A stretch of DNA of 6,529 nucleotides, from positions 1 to 6,529 of the forward strand of contig JAYZDP010000233.1 of NCBI GenBank assembly GCA_036337765.1. The letters run 5' to 3'. The notes under the pieces were generated by a model, which made no database searches, was not told where the DNA came from, and saw only the letters and a list, made by a program, of their open reading frames with translations. The position numbers were made by a program, and so were the translations under genes. Positions 5,693 to 6,529 of this stretch are shown here, one piece after another; positions within the stretch are counted from its first letter, which is position 1, and the number at the start of each line of letters is the position of its first letter. This DNA comes from JAYZDP01 sp036337765. GTDB taxonomy: Bacteria > Acidobacteriota > Thermoanaerobaculia > Multivoradales > Multivoraceae.

Positions 5693-6529
5693 ACGGCCGC
5701 CTTCTTGTTCGACTCCAGGCTCTGCGCCTGGACGCCCAGGGCCTTGTTGAGCTGGCGGTCGAAGCGGCTGGTGGCGCCGGCGTTGCGGGTACGCACGTAG
5801 GGCTCCCACTTCGGGGGGTGCGCGGCAGCCGGCTCGTCGCCCATTACCGTGACCCGTTGGATCACCCGTTCCTGGTCGAAATCGTTGAGCACGTAGTGCT
5901 GGGTGCAGCGGTTGTCCCACATGGCGATCGTGCCAGCTGTCCAGCGGTAGCGGACCGTGAATCGGGGGTTGGTGGCCCAGCGGGTGAGGTAGCCGAGGAG
6001 GTGGTCTGATTCCTCGTGGCTGAGCTCGACGATGCGGCGGGTGAAGTGCTCGTTGACGAACAGTGACCGATGGCCGGTGACCGGATGGGTGCGCACGACC
6101 GGATGGATCGTCATCTTCTCGGGCTTGCCGTGGGGGGTGGCATCGTGCAGCGCGGTCAGACCCTCGCACATGTCCTGAAGTGGCTCTGACAGCTCGTCGT
6201 AGGCCTTGTACATGTTCGACCACATTGTGTCGCCGCCGACTTCGGGGCAGCGGACCATGTTGAGGATCGCCATCACCGAGGGCTGCTCCTGGAAGGTGAT
6301 GTCGGAGTGCCACTCGTCGGCGACCCCGCCGCGGCTGGCGGCGAGCTCGAAGATCTCAGCGGGTGCGTCCTTGGCGAAGGGGTTGTCGAGGTGCGGGTGG
6401 CCCTCAAGCTCGCCGAAGTGTCGGCCGAAGGTAACGTGATCGGTGACCGAGAGATGCTGGTCCGGGAAGAAGAGCACGAGGTGCTCGGTCAGGAGATTAC
6501 GAACGATCTCGGCTTCGGCCTCGGCGACG
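5689..6529 (-). CDS. TauD/TfdA-family 2-oxoglutarate- and Fe(II)-dependent dioxygenase (5' end outside window)
   Basis: The frame is open from the right edge to the TAG at 5691-5689, giving 279 visible residues. An apparent start at 6477 is an internal GTG (Val): upstream codons continue a family-like helix (EIVRNLLTEHLVLFFPDQ). Compared from memory with E. coli TauD, roughly 25-30 N-terminal residues are missing. Numbered from the Val at 6477, the Fe(II) ligands are H57 and D59 (EWHSDITF) and H194 (WDNRCTQHYVLNDF), with R208 as the expected 2-oxoglutarate-binding arginine (ERVIQRVTV). The stretch HPVVRTHPVTGHRSLFVNEH (125-144) closely resembles TauD. The enzyme should couple 2-oxoglutarate decarboxylation to hydroxylation of a cytoplasmic substrate. 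Taurine is possible, but family members also act on other sulfonates, sulfate esters, aryloxyacids and carnitine precursors, so I give no symbol. It converges on paralog E and therefore belongs to a separate transcription unit entering from the right. Confidence 0.92.
   Translation of the reverse strand, partial: VAEAEAEIVRNLLTEHLVLFFPDQHLSVTDHVTFGRHFGELEGHPHLDNPFAKDAPAEIFELAASRGGVADEWHSDITFQEQPSVMAILNMVRCPEVGGDTMWSNMYKAYDELSEPLQDMCEGLTALHDATPHGKPEKMTIHPVVRTHPVTGHRSLFVNEHFTRRIVELSHEESDHLLGYLTRWATNPRFTVRYRWTAGTIAMWDNRCTQHYVLNDFDQERVIQRVTVMGDEPAAAHPPKWEPYVRTRNAGATSRFDRQLNKALGVQAQSLESNKKAAV

Noticed and set aside
5177..6313. Minus-strand frame of 378 codons overlapping the dioxygenase and paralog E
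   Set aside because: It is out of frame with the motif-bearing dioxygenase over its first half and antisense to E over the rest; its composition is Arg/Pro/His-rich with no family signature.

Overview
The window is GC-rich, gene-dense bacterial DNA with no RNA genes, insertion sequences or CRISPR repeats. Strong AGGAGG-type ribosome binding sites, Sec signal peptides and short intergenic gaps are all visible. Neither the sequence nor its family content fixes the taxon. From memory, proteins of the main family here are common in uncultured and environmental high-GC bacteria (Acidobacteriota, uncultured Proteobacteria, Binatota- or Myxococcota-like lineages), so an environmental genome is likely.

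Layout: a five-member cluster of paralogous secreted proteins fills most of the window, arranged head-to-head around a 113-bp divergent control region (2428-2540). Leftward from it run paralog B (1354-2427) and paralog A (236-1303), then the first 62 codons of a gene that leaves the left edge and looks like the N-terminus of an acyl-CoA dehydrogenase (1-188). Rightward run paralogs C (2541-3596), D (3614-4684) and E (4694-5692), with gaps of 17 and 9 bp. Converging on E from the right is a TauD/TfdA-type 2-oxoglutarate/Fe(II) dioxygenase (5689-6529). Its 5' end lies outside the window, and its stop codon overlaps that of paralog E by 4 bp.

The paralogs share an N-terminal signal peptide, a G[HQD]PD-x-x-G-[VTI]-[WY] motif, a (T/I)P(L/M)xRP motif, an RTS-(L/I)-(I/V)-x-DPP(N/D)G motif, an ERC motif, an EM-x-H-(D/E)-x-R motif, a W-(D/E)-GDTLVV-(E/D)-T motif and a C-terminal EYACHEGN motif. 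I know of no biochemical function for this family and assign none. A and B are close siblings; C, D and E form a more diverse group.

Working picture (inference): exported, disulfide-stabilised proteins act in the periplasm or outside the cell on a compound that is also handled in the cytoplasm by a TauD-like dioxygenase and an acyl-CoA dehydrogenase. The sequence supports the gene order and motifs. It does not establish the substrate or the joint pathway.
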